Notes: a model not told the origin generated them from the sequence alone. Shown: positions 27,201 to 35,774, counted from the stretch's first letter. The stretch is 64,000 nt of DNA from Liolophura sinensis (GCF_032854445.1 NC_088300.1:69166984-69230983), one strand, 5' to 3'. Translations and numbers: made by a program.

Positions 27201-30200
27201 AAACTGAAAATACAATATACACTAGGTTTTATATTTTCAAAAGGGGATCTACAGGCAGTCTGAATTTTTCCTTCTTCTAAGTCATGATCTTTAGATTTTT
27301 GATAACATACATAAATGTAATAACACATAAAACTGAAAGTAATGTCAACTGATAAAATAACTCACATTCCATTGGAGTACTACAATATGTTCAGATGTGA
27401 TAATCAATACGATTTCCTCTATCAGTCTGATAACACTTGATTGATAATCAGTATTTTACATGCCTTTACTCTGCCACAAGGGCCTAATACACATGCTTCA
27501 TCATTTCATTTTGTTCTTTCCTTTGCCCACTGATATGAAATAATGATGACTGTAATATTTGGTGTGAATGAGTAATCAAGTTTAAATGTGAGAGTTAGGA
27601 GGGGAATACAATAAGTTTATAATCAAGCCGAAGAAATTTCTATGCAACACCAATGGAACACTGCTACATGTGGTTACAGGTACCAGTACTGTATAACAGC
27701 GAAGTTTGGGGTTCAACCACTATTGAATATTTCACAGTTTACATTGTATTATCCAAACTATAGATTTATTTATTTATTTGATTGGTGTTTTACGCCGTAC
27801 TCTAGAATATTTCACTTATACAACGGCAGCCAGCATTATGGTGGGAGGAGACCAGGCAGAGCACGGGCGCAAACCATGACCATCCGCAGGTTGCTGACAG
27901 ACCTTCCCATTTACGGCCGAAGAGGAAGCCAGCATGAGCTGGACTTGAACTCACAGCGACCGCATTGGTGAGAGACTCTGTGCTATGGGTCATTACTCTG
28001 TGCTATAGCGCGCTAACCAACTGAGCCACGGAGGCCCCCCCAAACTACAGAAGATGATAACATATACATATATATACATGTATGCTGAGGGATTACACTA
28101 TTCTTCATCCTGCTCAAGATAAATCAATGCTTGAGACATTGGTTAAGCATGATTTAAATGAATCATTGCAAGACAGCTATAAGATTGCAAGTTACCAGAG
28201 CGAAGCCTAATATAGGCCCACGCACATTTTAAAAATGTATATTATGTATCAGGTACCTGTACCGGTACCTGTGATAAAGTGTAACTGCATAGTCCACAAC
28301 TATTTGCAAATTATTACATTTGTACCTGTTCAGGTGTTTGGTGTCCACAAAAATTTGAAACATTTGCGGCCATGACAAATATTTTTCTGTGTGCTATTCT
28401 GAGATAGCCAGGGAAGATAATGTAGTGTTGACCAATATGAACATGTAATTAATTATTATAAAACCAGAAGTCCATTACCTATAAATATGCAACTTCCCTA
28501 TAGCTAATCTCCACAGCAATTTATTCTTTTCTTTGATCTCTAACACATTATGTCACGTATCTGTGCAACCATGTATTTTTTCTCTCTCTATTGCACAGCA
28601 AACGTCTGAGAAACGGCTGATGCATAGTGGGAAAAAATGTTTCTAACCTGTTGAAATAGACTTAAAAAAAGTATGACAACAGAGATTTGTAAACGGACAA
28701 CAATCTCTTACATAGTAACTATTTTAGGGCTGCTTAGAAATATAAAAATAGTCAGTGGGTTCTTAACTGCACTGCAACAATTAGAGAAAAGCCGAGTTCT
28801 TGTAGGAGCCGTTTACATTAGATTTCCTATGATTCAGTTCACAATTTCTACCCAAGAGGATGGCATATTTCTCCACCAGGTGGTGCAAATTTCCACAAAT
28901 GACGTAACATGTGTAATATGCCGAGAAGACTAGCTATAGGGAAGTTGCACATACTTCTAGATAATGGACTTCCGATAAAACATAACATTTAAGAATTTCA
29001 TTTAGTGACATTTAGCATTTGCTATGCTTCCTCACAGCATATAACGAGGTACGCTATCACCGCTGAACCCAGGTATTATTCATATGTGTTGTTTAACTGC
29101 TTTATGTGCCTTCAAATGAACAGGACTAAAATTTGTCCTAAGTTAAGTAAACAAGTTAAGTAAAGAAAACAAAAAAGAGGCACAACAGTAATTTAATACA
29201 TGTGTGTACAGAGTGAAGTTTTAGGGTTGAGGCATCAACCATGATTTTGTAATGAAAAAAACAAACAAACAAAGAAACTATTGTATGAAAGTCATTGAAA
29301 AATGAGCTGTTTCATGGACACTGACTCATACCTCAGTGCATAGAACAATACATACATGTAAAGAAATGTGACCAGGGTTCCCAGCTGGTAATCTTAATTT
29401 TCATATGTCATATCTTCTAAAATCATAAAATTTTGTGTTTTATGTTGTCATCTCTAATGTTTCATCTCTAATGTTGCACACAAAATCATATTTGGTTAAA
29501 GTTAATGTCAGAAGATTCCAGATATTTTTATCCGTCTTGAAATAAACTTTTCACTTCTAAAATATTTCTAAGCATCACAACTTTAAAAAACAACTTGTTT
29601 GTCTTTAGTAAGAATACTTTTGACATTTTAAACATTTTTTTTTTCAATTTATACATACTTTAATAGTTCACATTTTAATCTTTTTTGGAGCAATATACAT
29701 GTAAACAGTTACCATCAAGATCTTCCTGGAAATATTTATTTATTTATTTGACTGGCATTTTACGCCGTACTCAAGAACATTTCACTTATACGCCGGCAGC
29801 CAGCATTATGGTGGGAGGAAACCGGGCACAGCCCGGGAAAAACCCATGATCATCCGCAGGTTGCTGACAGACCTTCCCACGTACGGCCGGAGAGGAAGAC
29901 AGCATGACCTGGACTTGAACTCACAGTGGCTGCATTGGTGAGAGGCGCCTGAGTCATTACGCTGCACTAGCGCGCTAACGAACTGAGCCACTGAGGCCCC
30001 CTAAACGTCTTATGTGCACTGTTTTTCTTTGTATGCAAACTGAACATCTCCCCACTCAATTTTAACCCAATGAAAAATAAGTAAAAGCATGTGACCATGG
30101 GAAAAAAATGACGTAAGAACGCAGGTGGAGATCAACACGTAAATATAACCCTAGTCCTCACATCTCCCTAAATGACAGGTCTGATTGAAATCTGTTTCCT

Positions 30201-30973
30201 CTGCTAGTAAAATCCCATGGCTCTAATGAAACTTTTGTGGACGTTAAAATTGCTTATTAGCTCTCATACCCTTGGGTTATAATATAACCCTTCTGACCAC
30301 TCGTCGCCTACCGTGATGTCAAACAATTAACTAATTTAATTCATATGCATGATTACAATGCATGATTAAGGTTGATGAAATAAACAGTTTTACAGCTATT
30401 TAATGTCACAGAATCCAATAAACGCAATGCATTCCTGCAGTGTTTAATAAGTCAATGTCATAAACGTCATTAGTGCTTTATGTCGTTTTCCATGCGATGA
30501 GGGATGCATGCCATCATGCCGCGATAACTGATCCCTCAGTGGTTCACACTGTACAGGTGAGTCGAGTTCACAAACCGGAACTCGTGATCGCGTCATTCTG
30601 ACATTATGTTCATTCCCTCAGCGTGACAAACACAAGCAGTAACACTTGTATGAAACTGTGACAACATTCTCACCTGTCTCTGTGAAATGTCCGGTCTCCA
30701 CAGGACGGCCAGTGACGGGGTGAAGCCACGTTGTTATCCCCCTTTGGTCACTGTGGAAATAGACAAGTTGAACTTCACAGTTTACACATGTGAGTTGTGA
30801 CATCAAAATATTTAGTAAATACAACTAGGTTTGTGAAGTTTGAATGACCGCAAACGAAGCACCTGATTTATACTATACGAGTTCACTTACTTTATGAAGA
30901 AAATCCGTCCATCTTGCGTGACCCCGTATGTCCAAAACTCTGGCAAACGCGAAGCCAGAAGTTCCGCAGCCAT
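196..30973 (-). CDS. PLEKHA5/7-like: PLEKHA5/6/7-type WW-PH domain protein (17 exons, 3' end outside window)
   Basis: Spliced minus-strand gene. Exons in order: 30891-30973, 30674-30750, 22743-22800, 17342-17413, 15882-15930, 10992-11020, 10672-10747, 9865-9936, 9003-9106, 8051-8160, 5138-7013, 3195-3255, 2210-2367, 1827-1913, 1267-1391, 927-1020, 196-297, giving about 1,078 codons so far. All have GT/AG borders and compatible phases except one junction (see the exon at 9003). Order seen: WW1 (about residues 10-40), WW2 (55-84), PH (about 141-240), a disordered His/Tyr/Pro-rich stretch with a 12-residue tandem repeat (about 428-678), then coiled-coil exons. Vertebrate PLEKHA5 and PLEKHA7 have the same WW-WW-PH-coiled-coil plan; PLEKHA7 works at the zonula adherens, and the PH domains bind phosphoinositides. 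The ATG has a strong Kozak context (ACC before, G after). Which of PLEKHA5, 6 or 7 is closest cannot be settled here; the repeat block is not a feature I know from the vertebrate proteins. Confidence 0.9.
642..757. repeat. 41-bp tandem repeat, about 3 copies
   Basis: Unit starts TACTTTTTAAGATATCACAC and ends with a stretch like TTTACTTTAACACAG. In gene A intron 16. Confidence 0.8.
927..1020 (-). CDS. PLEKHA5/7-like: Gene A exon 16: coiled-coil
   Basis: Reads (R)SSEGSPTDPRLEQNHRRYAE then LKNRCEDIEKK, continuing the helix. Donor GTAAGCAC; ends in phase 0. Confidence 0.86.
1267..1391 (-). CDS. PLEKHA5/7-like: Gene A exon 15: coiled-coil
   Basis: Reads HEELVLLLIQLRRNKSGLEH then ARDFYRHQIEQHRLSEQEYR. 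Leu/Ile spacing indicates a coiled-coil helix, as in the C-terminal half of PLEKHA5/6/7. Acceptor CTTTTACAG, donor GTAAAGAGTG; ends in phase 2. Confidence 0.87.
1827..1913 (-). CDS. PLEKHA5/7-like: Gene A exon 14
   Basis: 87 nt, 29 codons. Reads ETKNILPRYPINGTRLRLSL then NAENLLGKS. It leads straight into the coiled-coil exon. Acceptor TTTTACTTACAG, donor GTAAGTTTTC. Confidence 0.85.
2210..2367 (-). CDS. PLEKHA5/7-like: Gene A exon 13
   Basis: 158 nt. Reads (D)HEKSSGYSRHNYNPMGSPP, a run of glycines, then LPPIETVKEDPSMADSDIL. No fold recognised. Acceptor GTATTTCAG, donor GTGAGTTAG; phase fits both neighbours. Confidence 0.85.
2520..2920 (-). mobile_element. Family-1 SINE with internally amplified head
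   Basis: The tail (TTATTCGATTGGAGTTTTAT) is at the left and the tRNA head end (CTAACCACTAGGCCCCCT) at the right. The segment matching GGACTTGAACTCACAGCGAC of other copies is present about seven times in tandem (2,655-2,870). Confidence 0.8.
2655..2870 (-). repeat. 29-30 bp tandem repeat inside a SINE (about 7 copies)
   Basis: Units begin TGGACTTAAATCACATC and end GATCGCATTGGT, with small differences. Each corresponds to the B-box part of the SINE's tRNA-like head. Confidence 0.85.
3195..3255 (-). CDS. PLEKHA5/7-like: Gene A exon 12
   Basis: 61 nt reading VAPGDRIHSHGHSNYSGDMR, low complexity and probably disordered. Acceptor GTTTTCAG, donor GTACGTC; phase fits both neighbours. Confidence 0.82.
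3320..3452 (-). mobile_element. Family-1 SINE, 3' fragment
   Basis: Tail plus core (TTTATTTGATTGGTGTTTTT, ACATTAGTGGGAGAAAACCG, ACAACCATCCG); the tRNA head is missing. Confidence 0.75.
4140..4790 (-). mobile_element. Interspersed repeat, tandemly duplicated body
   Basis: Two copies of a roughly 275-bp body lie side by side, each running from AGACAGACCTTCAGATTTGA through GAGTGCTTGGGGT and CTTAACAATTTTTCAGTCAT to AGGCAAGTAAGC or equivalent. The CTTAACAATTTTTCAGTCAT block recurs in the element at 60,421. It occupies most of the intron between 3,256 and 5,137. Confidence 0.7.
5138..7013 (-). CDS. PLEKHA5/7-like: Gene A exon 11: giant exon with 12-residue tandem repeat
   Basis: 1,876 nt encoding about 626 residues without a stop. 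It starts (N)QERGYDPEHNNNYYKTSPG. The first part is rich in His, Pro, Ser, Tyr and Arg (disordered). A block of about 22 units of a 12-residue motif RGSYAQDRDIPP follows (about 6,475 to 5,720). The last part has short tyrosine motifs (VIYAKV, QIYAVP, YENM) and a predicted helical stretch around IRQQIAEELAQ and LLLAAQNEIHRH. Because the DNA unit is 36 bp, other frames on both strands are also open; those are shadows. Acceptor TTCTTGTGCAG, donor GTATGTG; ends in phase 0. Confidence 0.9.
5720..6475 (-). repeat. 36-bp coding tandem repeat, about 22 units
   Basis: Encodes units like RGSYAQDRDIPP, HGSFAHDMEIPQ and RGSYAQDRELPP. Most are 12 residues, two are 14. Units alternate in a three-unit higher-order pattern in the middle of the block. 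Confidence 0.93.
7176..7286 (-). mobile_element. Family-1 SINE, 3' fragment
   Basis: TTTTACGCCGTGCTCGAGAA, CACTTATACGGCAGCAGCCA and a shortened core. It lies in gene A intron 10 close to the giant exon. Confidence 0.7.
8051..8160 (-). CDS. PLEKHA5/7-like: Gene A exon 10: C-terminal helix of PH domain
   Basis: Reads IEHENMKSHFFATENLEELD then SWTRAIELATMAQSDL. The FFAT-E-L--W..A pattern is the last PH strand and helix with its invariant tryptophan. Donor GTAAGTTTAC; ends in phase 2. Confidence 0.92.
9003..9106 (-). CDS. PLEKHA5/7-like: Gene A exon 9: PH domain middle, apparent 1-base frame break
   Basis: The PH-like frame reads GEISSILLPSYKVSHCNLRD then GISRRFAFK, ending in phase 0. The exon is 104 nt, but phase 0 to phase 0 needs a multiple of three. 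The missing base lies at two six-base A runs (minus strand), at plus 9090-9095 and 9099-9104. One extra A would restore the frame, which suggests an assembly error; a tiny unseen exon or a real mutation are alternatives. Confidence 0.82.
9865..9936 (-). CDS. PLEKHA5/7-like: Gene A exon 8: PH domain strands 2-3
   Basis: 72 nt, 24 codons reading ETAPLKSWKKRWCVLADFCL then HFTK: the LK.WKKRW.VL.D.CL core of PLEKHA PH domains, including basic residues expected near the phosphoinositide site. Acceptor CATATCAG, donor GTAAGCATT. Confidence 0.92.
10000..10545. repeat. 32-bp minisatellite filling gene A intron 7
   Basis: Unit ACAGGACATCTACATGTATA then CAAACATTATCC. About 12 clean copies, with diverged ones at both ends. 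Occupies about three quarters of the 735-bp intron. Confidence 0.88.
10672..10747 (-). CDS. PLEKHA5/7-like: Gene A exon 7: start of PH domain
   Basis: Reads VLDKTPSAKRTQHSTVSKRA then WLYRQ. (R)xWLYRQ is the first PH beta strand (RGWLYKQ in vertebrate PLEKHA5). Acceptor TCTCTCACAG, donor GTGAGCTG; ends in phase 0. Confidence 0.9.
10992..11020 (-). CDS. PLEKHA5/7-like: Gene A exon 6: 29-nt microexon
   Basis: Bounded by acceptor TTTTGTTACAG and an excellent donor GTAAGTGC. It reads PQQRKTNRQ(K) and is exactly 2 mod 3, the length needed to join exon 5 (phase 0) to exon 7 (needs phase 2). The basic content suits the linker just before the PH domain. Inferred from phase and splice sites; transcript data would settle it. 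Confidence 0.72.
11555..12150. repeat. 27-bp minisatellite, about 22 copies
   Basis: Unit GACAATTACACATAAGTACA then TGTATGT. Because 27 is a multiple of three it leaves long frames open on both strands; these are not genes. Confidence 0.92.
13672..13745 (-). mobile_element. Family-1 SINE tail fragment
   Basis: Diverged tail: CATTTGATTAGAGTTTTATG then CTGTACTAAAGTACATTTCA. Confidence 0.55.
15882..15930 (-). CDS. PLEKHA5/7-like: Gene A exon 5: WW-to-PH linker
   Basis: 49 nt reading (R)SQPVSPASPRPVDPRQ, a Ser/Pro-rich linker. Acceptor TGTTGTAG, donor GTGCGT. It ends in phase 0, which does not fit exon 7 directly and led to the search for a microexon between them. Confidence 0.8.
17068..17225 (-). 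mobile_element. Family-1 SINE, 3' part, diverged
   Basis: (ATTT)n then GCTGTACTCAAGAATATACC, AACAGAGCCCTGGGGAAACC and CACAACCACTCGCAAGTTGC. The head is absent. Confidence 0.7.
17342..17413 (-). CDS. PLEKHA5/7-like: Gene A exon 4: second half of WW2
   Basis: Reads DHNTFTTTFDDPLTGPGPPP then YLQE. The second WW tryptophan is replaced by Phe (F81), as I recall for the second WW of vertebrate PLEKHA7. Acceptor GTTTCAG, donor GTAAGATTTG; ends in phase 2. Confidence 0.88.
17840..18100. repeat. About 34-bp tandem repeat, 7-8 copies
   Basis: Unit TAGAACATTATAGAATATAT then ACTAGTATCTATTA. AT-rich, in gene A intron 3. Confidence 0.85.
18165..18382. mobile_element. Two other interspersed repeat fragments
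   Basis: The first part (GAGTTTTTCACCTACACAAT, CCACCAACCTTTGACAAGTT) resembles the fragment at 56,663. The second part (TGGCTTTACGCCACATCGGC, TATTTCAGCCATATCGTGGC) resembles the end of the sequence near 35,260. Both look like old repeats. Confidence 0.5.
21560..22100. repeat. About 45-bp tandem repeat, about 11 copies
   Basis: Unit AAAATGGACAAAAGTTTAGG then TCATTTTACCATACCTGTAC. Copies near 21,560-21,780 are diverged, later ones are nearly identical. Confidence 0.88.
22743..22800 (-). CDS. PLEKHA5/7-like: Gene A exon 3: first half of WW2
   Basis: Reads GLPPGWEQGVTPEGAIYYI: the LP.GWE start and YYI core of a WW domain. It lies under 100 bp from the edge of the 151-bp tandem array and about 640 bp from the 45-bp array. 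Donor GTAAGTATTC; ends in phase 2. Confidence 0.9.
22893..24090. repeat. 151-bp tandem array, about 7 units
   Basis: Units begin near 23,063, 23,214, 23,365, 23,516, 23,667, 23,818 and 23,969 (partial). The middle five differ at only a few bases. A diverged unit lies on the left and a decaying one on the right. Each contains ACATGTACATTGTACATACA, a near-palindrome. Confidence 0.95.
24745..25020 (-). mobile_element. Family-2 tRNA-headed SINE
   Basis: Read on the minus strand the head is GGTGGCATAATGGTTAGAGC (A box) with TGGGATCAAACTTGGG (B box), followed by a body with AGAGCAAGGAAACATGACTG and GCATGATACTTCAGTGGCAT. The body matches the copy at 32,447. Confidence 0.75.
25205..25320. repeat. 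18-bp tandem repeat, about 6 copies
   Basis: Unit GCTTGTGTATGCGATAAT with small variations. Confidence 0.8.
25641..25874 (+). mobile_element. Family-1 SINE, nearly complete
   Basis: AATGACCCAGGAGCCTCCCA, CAATGCGGTCGCTGTGAGTT (B-box region), core ATAATGCTGGTCACCGTCGT and an AAATAAATAAAC tail. Only the first part of the head is missing. Confidence 0.85.
26153..26466 (-). mobile_element. Family-1 SINE, full length with internal duplication
   Basis: Complete from tail to head (AACTGAGCCACGGAGGCCCC). The core segment with CACAGCCATCCACAGGTTGC and GACAGACCTATCCACGTACA is partly repeated as CACAACCATTCGCAGGTTGC, giving a longer copy. Confidence 0.85.
27765..28041 (-). mobile_element. Family-1 SINE, full length
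   Basis: (ATTT)n tail, TTTTACGCCGTACTCTAGAA, AGCATTATGGTGGGAGGAGA, TGGACTTGAACTCACAGCGA and head end GCGCGCTAACCAACTGAGCC. Read on the minus strand the head resembles a tRNA with A box (TGGCTCAGTTGG) and B box (GAGTTCAAGTC). Confidence 0.9.
29733..30001 (-). mobile_element. Family-1 SINE, full length
   Basis: One of the best kept copies: TTTTACGCCGTACTCAAGAA, GGGAGGAAACCGGGCACAGC, ACCATGACCTGGACTTGAAC region and GCGCTAACGAACTGAGCCAC. Confidence 0.9.
30674..30750 (-). CDS. PLEKHA5/7-like: Gene A exon 2: second half of WW1
   Basis: Reads (N)DQRGITTWLHPVTGRPVETG. TTWLHP is the PLEKHA-family WW signature, with W36 the second tryptophan and P39 the closing proline. Acceptor TTTCCACAG, donor GTGAGAATG; ends in phase 1. 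Confidence 0.92.
30891..30973 (-). CDS. PLEKHA5/7-like: Gene A exon 1: start codon and first half of WW1
   Basis: Begins MAAELLASRLPEFWTYGVTQ, then DGRIFFI. The opening resembles the MAA- start and the WTYG..(R/D)GR(V/I)FFIN motif of PLEKHA5/7. W14 is the first WW tryptophan. Donor GTAAGTGAAC; ends in phase 2 inside an Asn codon. Confidence 0.9.
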
Positions 30974-31595
30974 GGTCGCACCACCCCGGGAATACACCTT
31001 TGCTCTTCTGTTTACCTCCCTGCGTCACACAAACTAGGTCAACGAGAGTCTCTGGCTCTTTTTCTTCCAAAACAGAACATTAATGGACAGGAATATTTCT
31101 TATTACCCATTCTGTATCTCCAGGATAAAAATTTGGAAGCGATCAATGAAGGATATAACGGAAAGAATGTTGACACCTGTTAAACTGGGTACAGCCAAAG
31201 AATGTAAAAGCTGCATAACTGACAATTTGAGAGATTCCCGGCTATCCCAGTGGGGCTCTCATGGAGGGGGTGTGTCTTGCCGGGCTCACCGGAACGTATA
31301 ATGGTAAACAGGTTTTGACTGGCGGAGGTTATCACAAAGATCTGATTAATACCCGAAGACCTAGCTCGATTGTAAGCATAGGCCTACTGGTACGGTATCC
31401 ACGCATCTAGCAGTGACGTACCGGTATAGGAAGCAAATGAAAAGTGGAGTGGCACGTCGATCACGCCTTGACGGCCCCGGAAGCCCTTGCATCGATGTTA
31501 CGTACGGTACCAGATGAAGAAGAAAAAATTTACAGTATCCTTTAAACATATTTTGAGAGGGAGAAAATAAAAATATCCACCCTCAAAGCTGTCTC

Positions 31596-31748
31596 TCCTG
31601 TCGTACGTGGCAGAGTCTGCCACAACCTGCTGATGGTCATGGGTTTTACTGGGCTCTGCCCGCTTTCCCCCCACCATAAAGCTGGCCGCCGTCGTATAAA
31701 TGAAATATTTTGAGTACGGCTAAAACACCAATCAAATAAACAAATAAT
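31596..31748 (+). mobile_element. Family-1 SINE, 3' part
   Basis: CACAACCTGCTGATGGTCAT, CCACCATAAAGCTGGCCGCC and CTAAAACACCAATCAAATAA. About 600 bp upstream of the gene A start codon. Confidence 0.75.
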
Positions 31749-31847
31749 TCAAAATAATCAAAGCTGTAACTGGGTCATGCTGGGCACAAATTTATTTAAT
31801 TACCGGGTTTTTTTTTGTTTTGTTTGTTTGTTTTGTTTGTTTTTTTT

Positions 31848-32025
31848 TTATTCGATTGACGTGTTTTACCTCAAGGGAGGATTTAATGCGCGTGTGAACA
31901 GCGGAAAAATGCTCCTCACCGCCAGTCCGACACATTTGGGGACGTTTCTCCCCATAGCTCTCGCAACTATTTTTGCTCGATGAGAGTTACCCCAATCGAA
32001 GGAAAGCCACGACCATCCGCAGGCC
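31848..32025 (-). mobile_element. Degenerate family-1 SINE remnant
   Basis: TTATTCGATTGACGTGTTTT at one end and CCACGACCATCCGCAGG at the other; the middle is unlike the family. Confidence 0.4.
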
Positions 32026-32446
32026 GGTGCACATATTTATATTTACCAGACTATATCTATATAGGCTTACATGTACTATATGATCAATACAACATACATG
32101 CAGCCAAACAGGCCTAGTTTACTCAAACAACAGACTATATAATGTTTACCGGTATTGTATATATATATATGCAAATGTAGGGCATGTGCAGTGACCTATA
32201 ACTGCTTCTAGAATTAGCTGACCAAAATGTATGCGTTTACGGTGTCAGCTGTAAACCTCAAACGAGATATAGGTTGAATTATACAGCGTTTAACTTGAAA
32301 TTATACCTCGGTAAGAAACGCCATTAAAACGGCTTCTAACCTACTAAACCTTGTTTTACGGGTCCAGGAACCACGCTTAAATTTCTTTTAATTTCATGGA
32401 CCATTTTACACACAATTAAATAACTGGAAATCCATCCTAGTTGACC

Positions 32447-32745
32447 GTTTAGGTGGCCTAATGGTTAGAGCGTCCGAGATCGAGTCGAGAGTCACACCAA
32501 AGACCTGTAAAATGGTATTTGTTTCTGTCTCGCTTGGCGCACAGTTCAGTGAGAAGTTAGAGCAAGAGAGCATGACTGCTTGGCCCGGTGACAGTACAAT
32601 GTGACTGGGTGGGGTGTTATGCTCGGTGTCGTCAGTATGATTCTTCAGCGGCGGCAGCACTTTGGCGGCATGGACCCTTTATATGCTACAACCGGAAGAC
32701 ACAGTATATGTGCACACACCTAATGACTGGTCGTCGTCACGTGGC
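32447..32745 (+). mobile_element. Family-2 tRNA-headed SINE
   Basis: Head GGTGGCCTAATGGTTAGAGC, body AGAGCAAGAGAGCATGACTG, GACTGGGTGGGGTGTTATGC and GCAGCACTTTGGCGGCATGG. The B box looks eroded. Not a functional tRNA gene. Confidence 0.7.
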
Positions 32746-33011
32746 TGAAAAATTGTTAAGTGCGAAGTAAAATCTTAAGCATACATATACGTATCCATCA
32801 TATTTACGGATTAGATCCTTGAATTTAAAATTTGTGAAGGCCACTGGAAATTCAATAATCCCCTTCCTGTAGTATCCAGTGATAGAAGTCAAAGAAATAA
32901 TTCAAAATACTTTGGAACAATATGGTATGCTCAACTTTTGTTTGAAATTGTATAATATACGTGGTAAAGCAATATATAGTTTATTCGACTTTTAAATAAT
33001 CACATTTAATT

Positions 33012-33087
33012 TCATTTATTTATCTATTTATTTGATTTGTGTTTTACGCTGTACTCAAGAATATTTCACTTTTACGGCGGCGGTCAC
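33012..33087 (-). mobile_element. Family-1 SINE tail fragment
   Basis: TTTATTTGATTTGTGTTTTA, CGCTGTACTCAAGAATATTT and TTTTACGGCGGCGGTCAC. Confidence 0.7.
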
Positions 33088-34769
33088 ATTTCACATTTAA
33101 ACACATTCAGGTGTTGGAAAAGGTATTGGATGTGTGAAATGAAAGCGAACTGAAAACTTATTATAAGATAATAAGGATCCACACCCTGGAGTCTTTAATG
33201 AAGAGAATTCTTTAAAGTTTTCTGGATGATTTGAACATTTATTTGGTTAAGTCACTAAATTTCTATAATAAACAGGAAAATTATCTGTATCACACAGACA
33301 AGGTATAACAAGTTGTATTCCTAAAAAAGGAAAAGCAAAAATTATCTAAATAATTGGCAGTCTATCACCCTATTCAGTGTTTCGTATAAAATAGCAGCAG
33401 CAGCAATAGTTACACACATCAGGCTTAAACCGCCCAACAATAATTAATCAAAACCAAAAGGGTTATAAGGAGTCGAACCACAACTATACCGACGAAATCC
33501 GGCCTTATATCAGTTTACGCCTCTCAAAAGTTTGGGAATTGAATTTAGTATCGGCTTGGCAGAATTCGTAAGGATGAGGTTCATAAAATAATTAATATCA
33601 TAAACAGTTGAACCAAAAGGGACATCACTCCGCTAGGTAGAATCACTACTAAAATCTGTTTATTGTCACAATTATTGTTCCATATGACTTACATTATCGC
33701 GAATAAATGTTTTACATTCATTTGGATTGGCAAACTTGATAAAATGCATGGAAAACAATCATGAAAGAGATCAGGAATGCTGAGTGGTCAGCGTGTACCA
33801 AACAGTGAGGAATATAGGTGTATAAAATCACAAAAATAACCTGGATTACATTAGATTATTCTGTATAGATAGAGTTTGATCCATGCCTCAATGGCGACTT
33901 TCATTCCCAGCGGTCATCCCCTGGAAATTGGTTTCATTGCTGCAGAGAAAATTGTTATGCCTAAAATAACCAATATTTCTTTGGAAAGTCTTTAAATCTT
34001 GGAACCGCCTTCTACAAAGCATGCTTATTTCTACGAAAGAAACTATATTTTTTGATAAAGATTCGTTTAGTTTAAACAAGCCCATTGTACAGCGTACTTG
34101 GTTTAAATACTGGTTTTACATTTTGCATGGCGCTTACTAGCTCAGGGTAGTGTAGCTATAAATATTACTTATTGACCTGACCAGAGAGGCCTGTTTTATC
34201 AAAAATCTAAACGATAAGCCTAGACGACTAACTCAGTAACAGTTTCACAAAGACAAAATTTGGCTGTATCGACTGAAGCGTTTGTGCTTTAGGTCTTAAA
34301 AGGTCGCTCAAAACCCTTAGTCACGTCCGAAGGTGGCTAGTGTGGATGGGGTGGGAACAAAGTCGGCTTTCAAAGCGTTATGAGTCCCATTTCCGAAACT
34401 CTACTTTTTCACTGGAAAAAAAAGTCTTATTAAATCTATTGATGTTTCCCTTTGGCGGTATGCTGTGAGAGTTATCCCCCTTTGTTTGTAAACTTCCTCG
34501 AAGACGAAAATGAAGACGAAATTATCATTTTTTTGAGTTATTTTATGCACAATAATTTAACATTTATCATCATGGGCTTAACCAATCAGATTGTTGCAGA
34601 GCGACAACAAGCATCACCGGCTATGGTATGTGCAAGTCTCCTGTGCTTTTGACACTTTTGCTTTGGTGGAACAGCCCAGTCAACTTTATTTTTTAGCCTG
34701 TTTACAGCAGCCGGTGGTTAAATGGCCCTTAGACATGAGACAGCTACAGAATTTTGTTAAACGGGTATC

Positions 34770-35040
34770 TGAGATTACAGGCTAGAATCCAGCATTACTT
34801 TGAGCCGGATCAATAAGATCGCTGGCTAAAACCCAACTGGTTTGTTGTGGCTTTCCATTGACCACTGAGCTCAAAGGCTAGAGTCTAGCCAGCTTTGCTT
34901 CGTCCTTGCGACTGACCATTGAGATCACAGGTTAGAATCAAGCTAGTTTTCCTGCCTCTTCACGAATGACCAGTAACATCACACCCTAGAATCCAGTTAG
35001 TTTTCCTGCCTCTTTATGCCTGATCATTGAGATCACAGAC
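34770..35040. repeat. Imperfect repeat of about 65-70 bp, 4 copies
   Basis: Recurrent GAGATCACAG, CTAGAATCCAG and TTTTCCTGCCTCTT blocks. It runs directly into the SINE at 35,041. Confidence 0.6.
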
Positions 35041-35247
35041 TAGATGCGGTCGCTAAATGAGTTCGAGTTCAGCTCATGTTGGCGTCCTCTCAGTGTGTAC
35101 ATGGAAGGATTTGCTAAAACCTGCCGATGGTCGTGGGTTTCCTCCAGGTTCTGCCTGATTTCTTTCTGGCACAATGCTGGTCGCTGTCCTATAAGTGAAA
35201 TATTCTTGCGCACAGTGCGAAATACCAATCATATAAATAATTATGCC
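35041..35247 (+). mobile_element. Family-1 SINE, nearly complete, diverged
   Basis: TAGATGCGGTCGCTAAATGA, CCGATGGTCGTGGGTTTCCT, GGCACAATGCTGGTCGCTGT and AATACCAATCATATAAATAA. A short stretch of another repeat (TCAGCAATATTTCAGCCATA) follows. Confidence 0.75.
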
Positions 35248-35626
35248 AGGTCAGCAATATTTCAGCCATATCGTGGCGAGGAGGCAGTGAATAGCTTTCC
35301 ATGCGATGAGAACATCCAAAATCAAATCAAATATACTGACATGTTTTTTAAAAAAAAATACAAGCACCAAGCATTAGCTAAAACTAGAAAACCACAATGT
35401 TTTTAAAATATATATGTATACATTCTGGAAACCTGTGTATATACATAATGTAGAAAAGCCATATTTTGTGATATAGGCCAAATCATGTGTTGTGAGCAGG
35501 CCGCCTTGATATTCCATCTTGTTTCCACATCAAGGAGCCTAACTCACATCATATCAATGGTCTAGAAAAAGTCAATAATCTTACCACATCCCAGTCACTA
35601 ATGAAGGAATCCGCCATCACAAATAG

Positions 35627-35774
35627 ATTTAGTTATTTAATTGATTGGTGTTTTATGCCGTACTCAAGAATATTTCACTTATACGACGACGGTCAGCATT
35701 ATGGTGGGTGGAAACCGGGCAGAGCCCGGGGAAAACCCACGACCATCCGCAGGTTGCTGACAGACCTTCCCCAC
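35627..35774 (-). mobile_element. Family-1 SINE, 3' part
   Basis: TTGATTGGTGTTTTATGCCG, GGGTGGAAACCGGGCAGAGC, CACGACCATCCGCAGGTTGC, CAGACCTTCCCCACG; then it stops. Confidence 0.85.

Larger units (their letters stand above)
22801..30673 (-). other. Gene A intron 2 (7.9 kb)
   Basis: Phase 1 intron between the two WW domains. It carries the 151-bp array, an 18-bp array near 25,200, family-1 SINEs at 25,641, 26,153, 27,765 and 29,733, and a family-2 SINE at 24,745. I see no further exon, and none is needed by phase. Confidence 0.7.

Noticed and set aside
27983-28041. tRNA gene candidates at SINE heads (also at 25,000, 29,990 and 32,450)
   Set aside because: A and B boxes are present but acceptor stems do not pair and each is joined to a SINE body and tail.
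30873-31070. 65-residue ORF overlapping gene A exon 1
   Set aside because: It is in a different frame from the WW-domain reading and has no family likeness.
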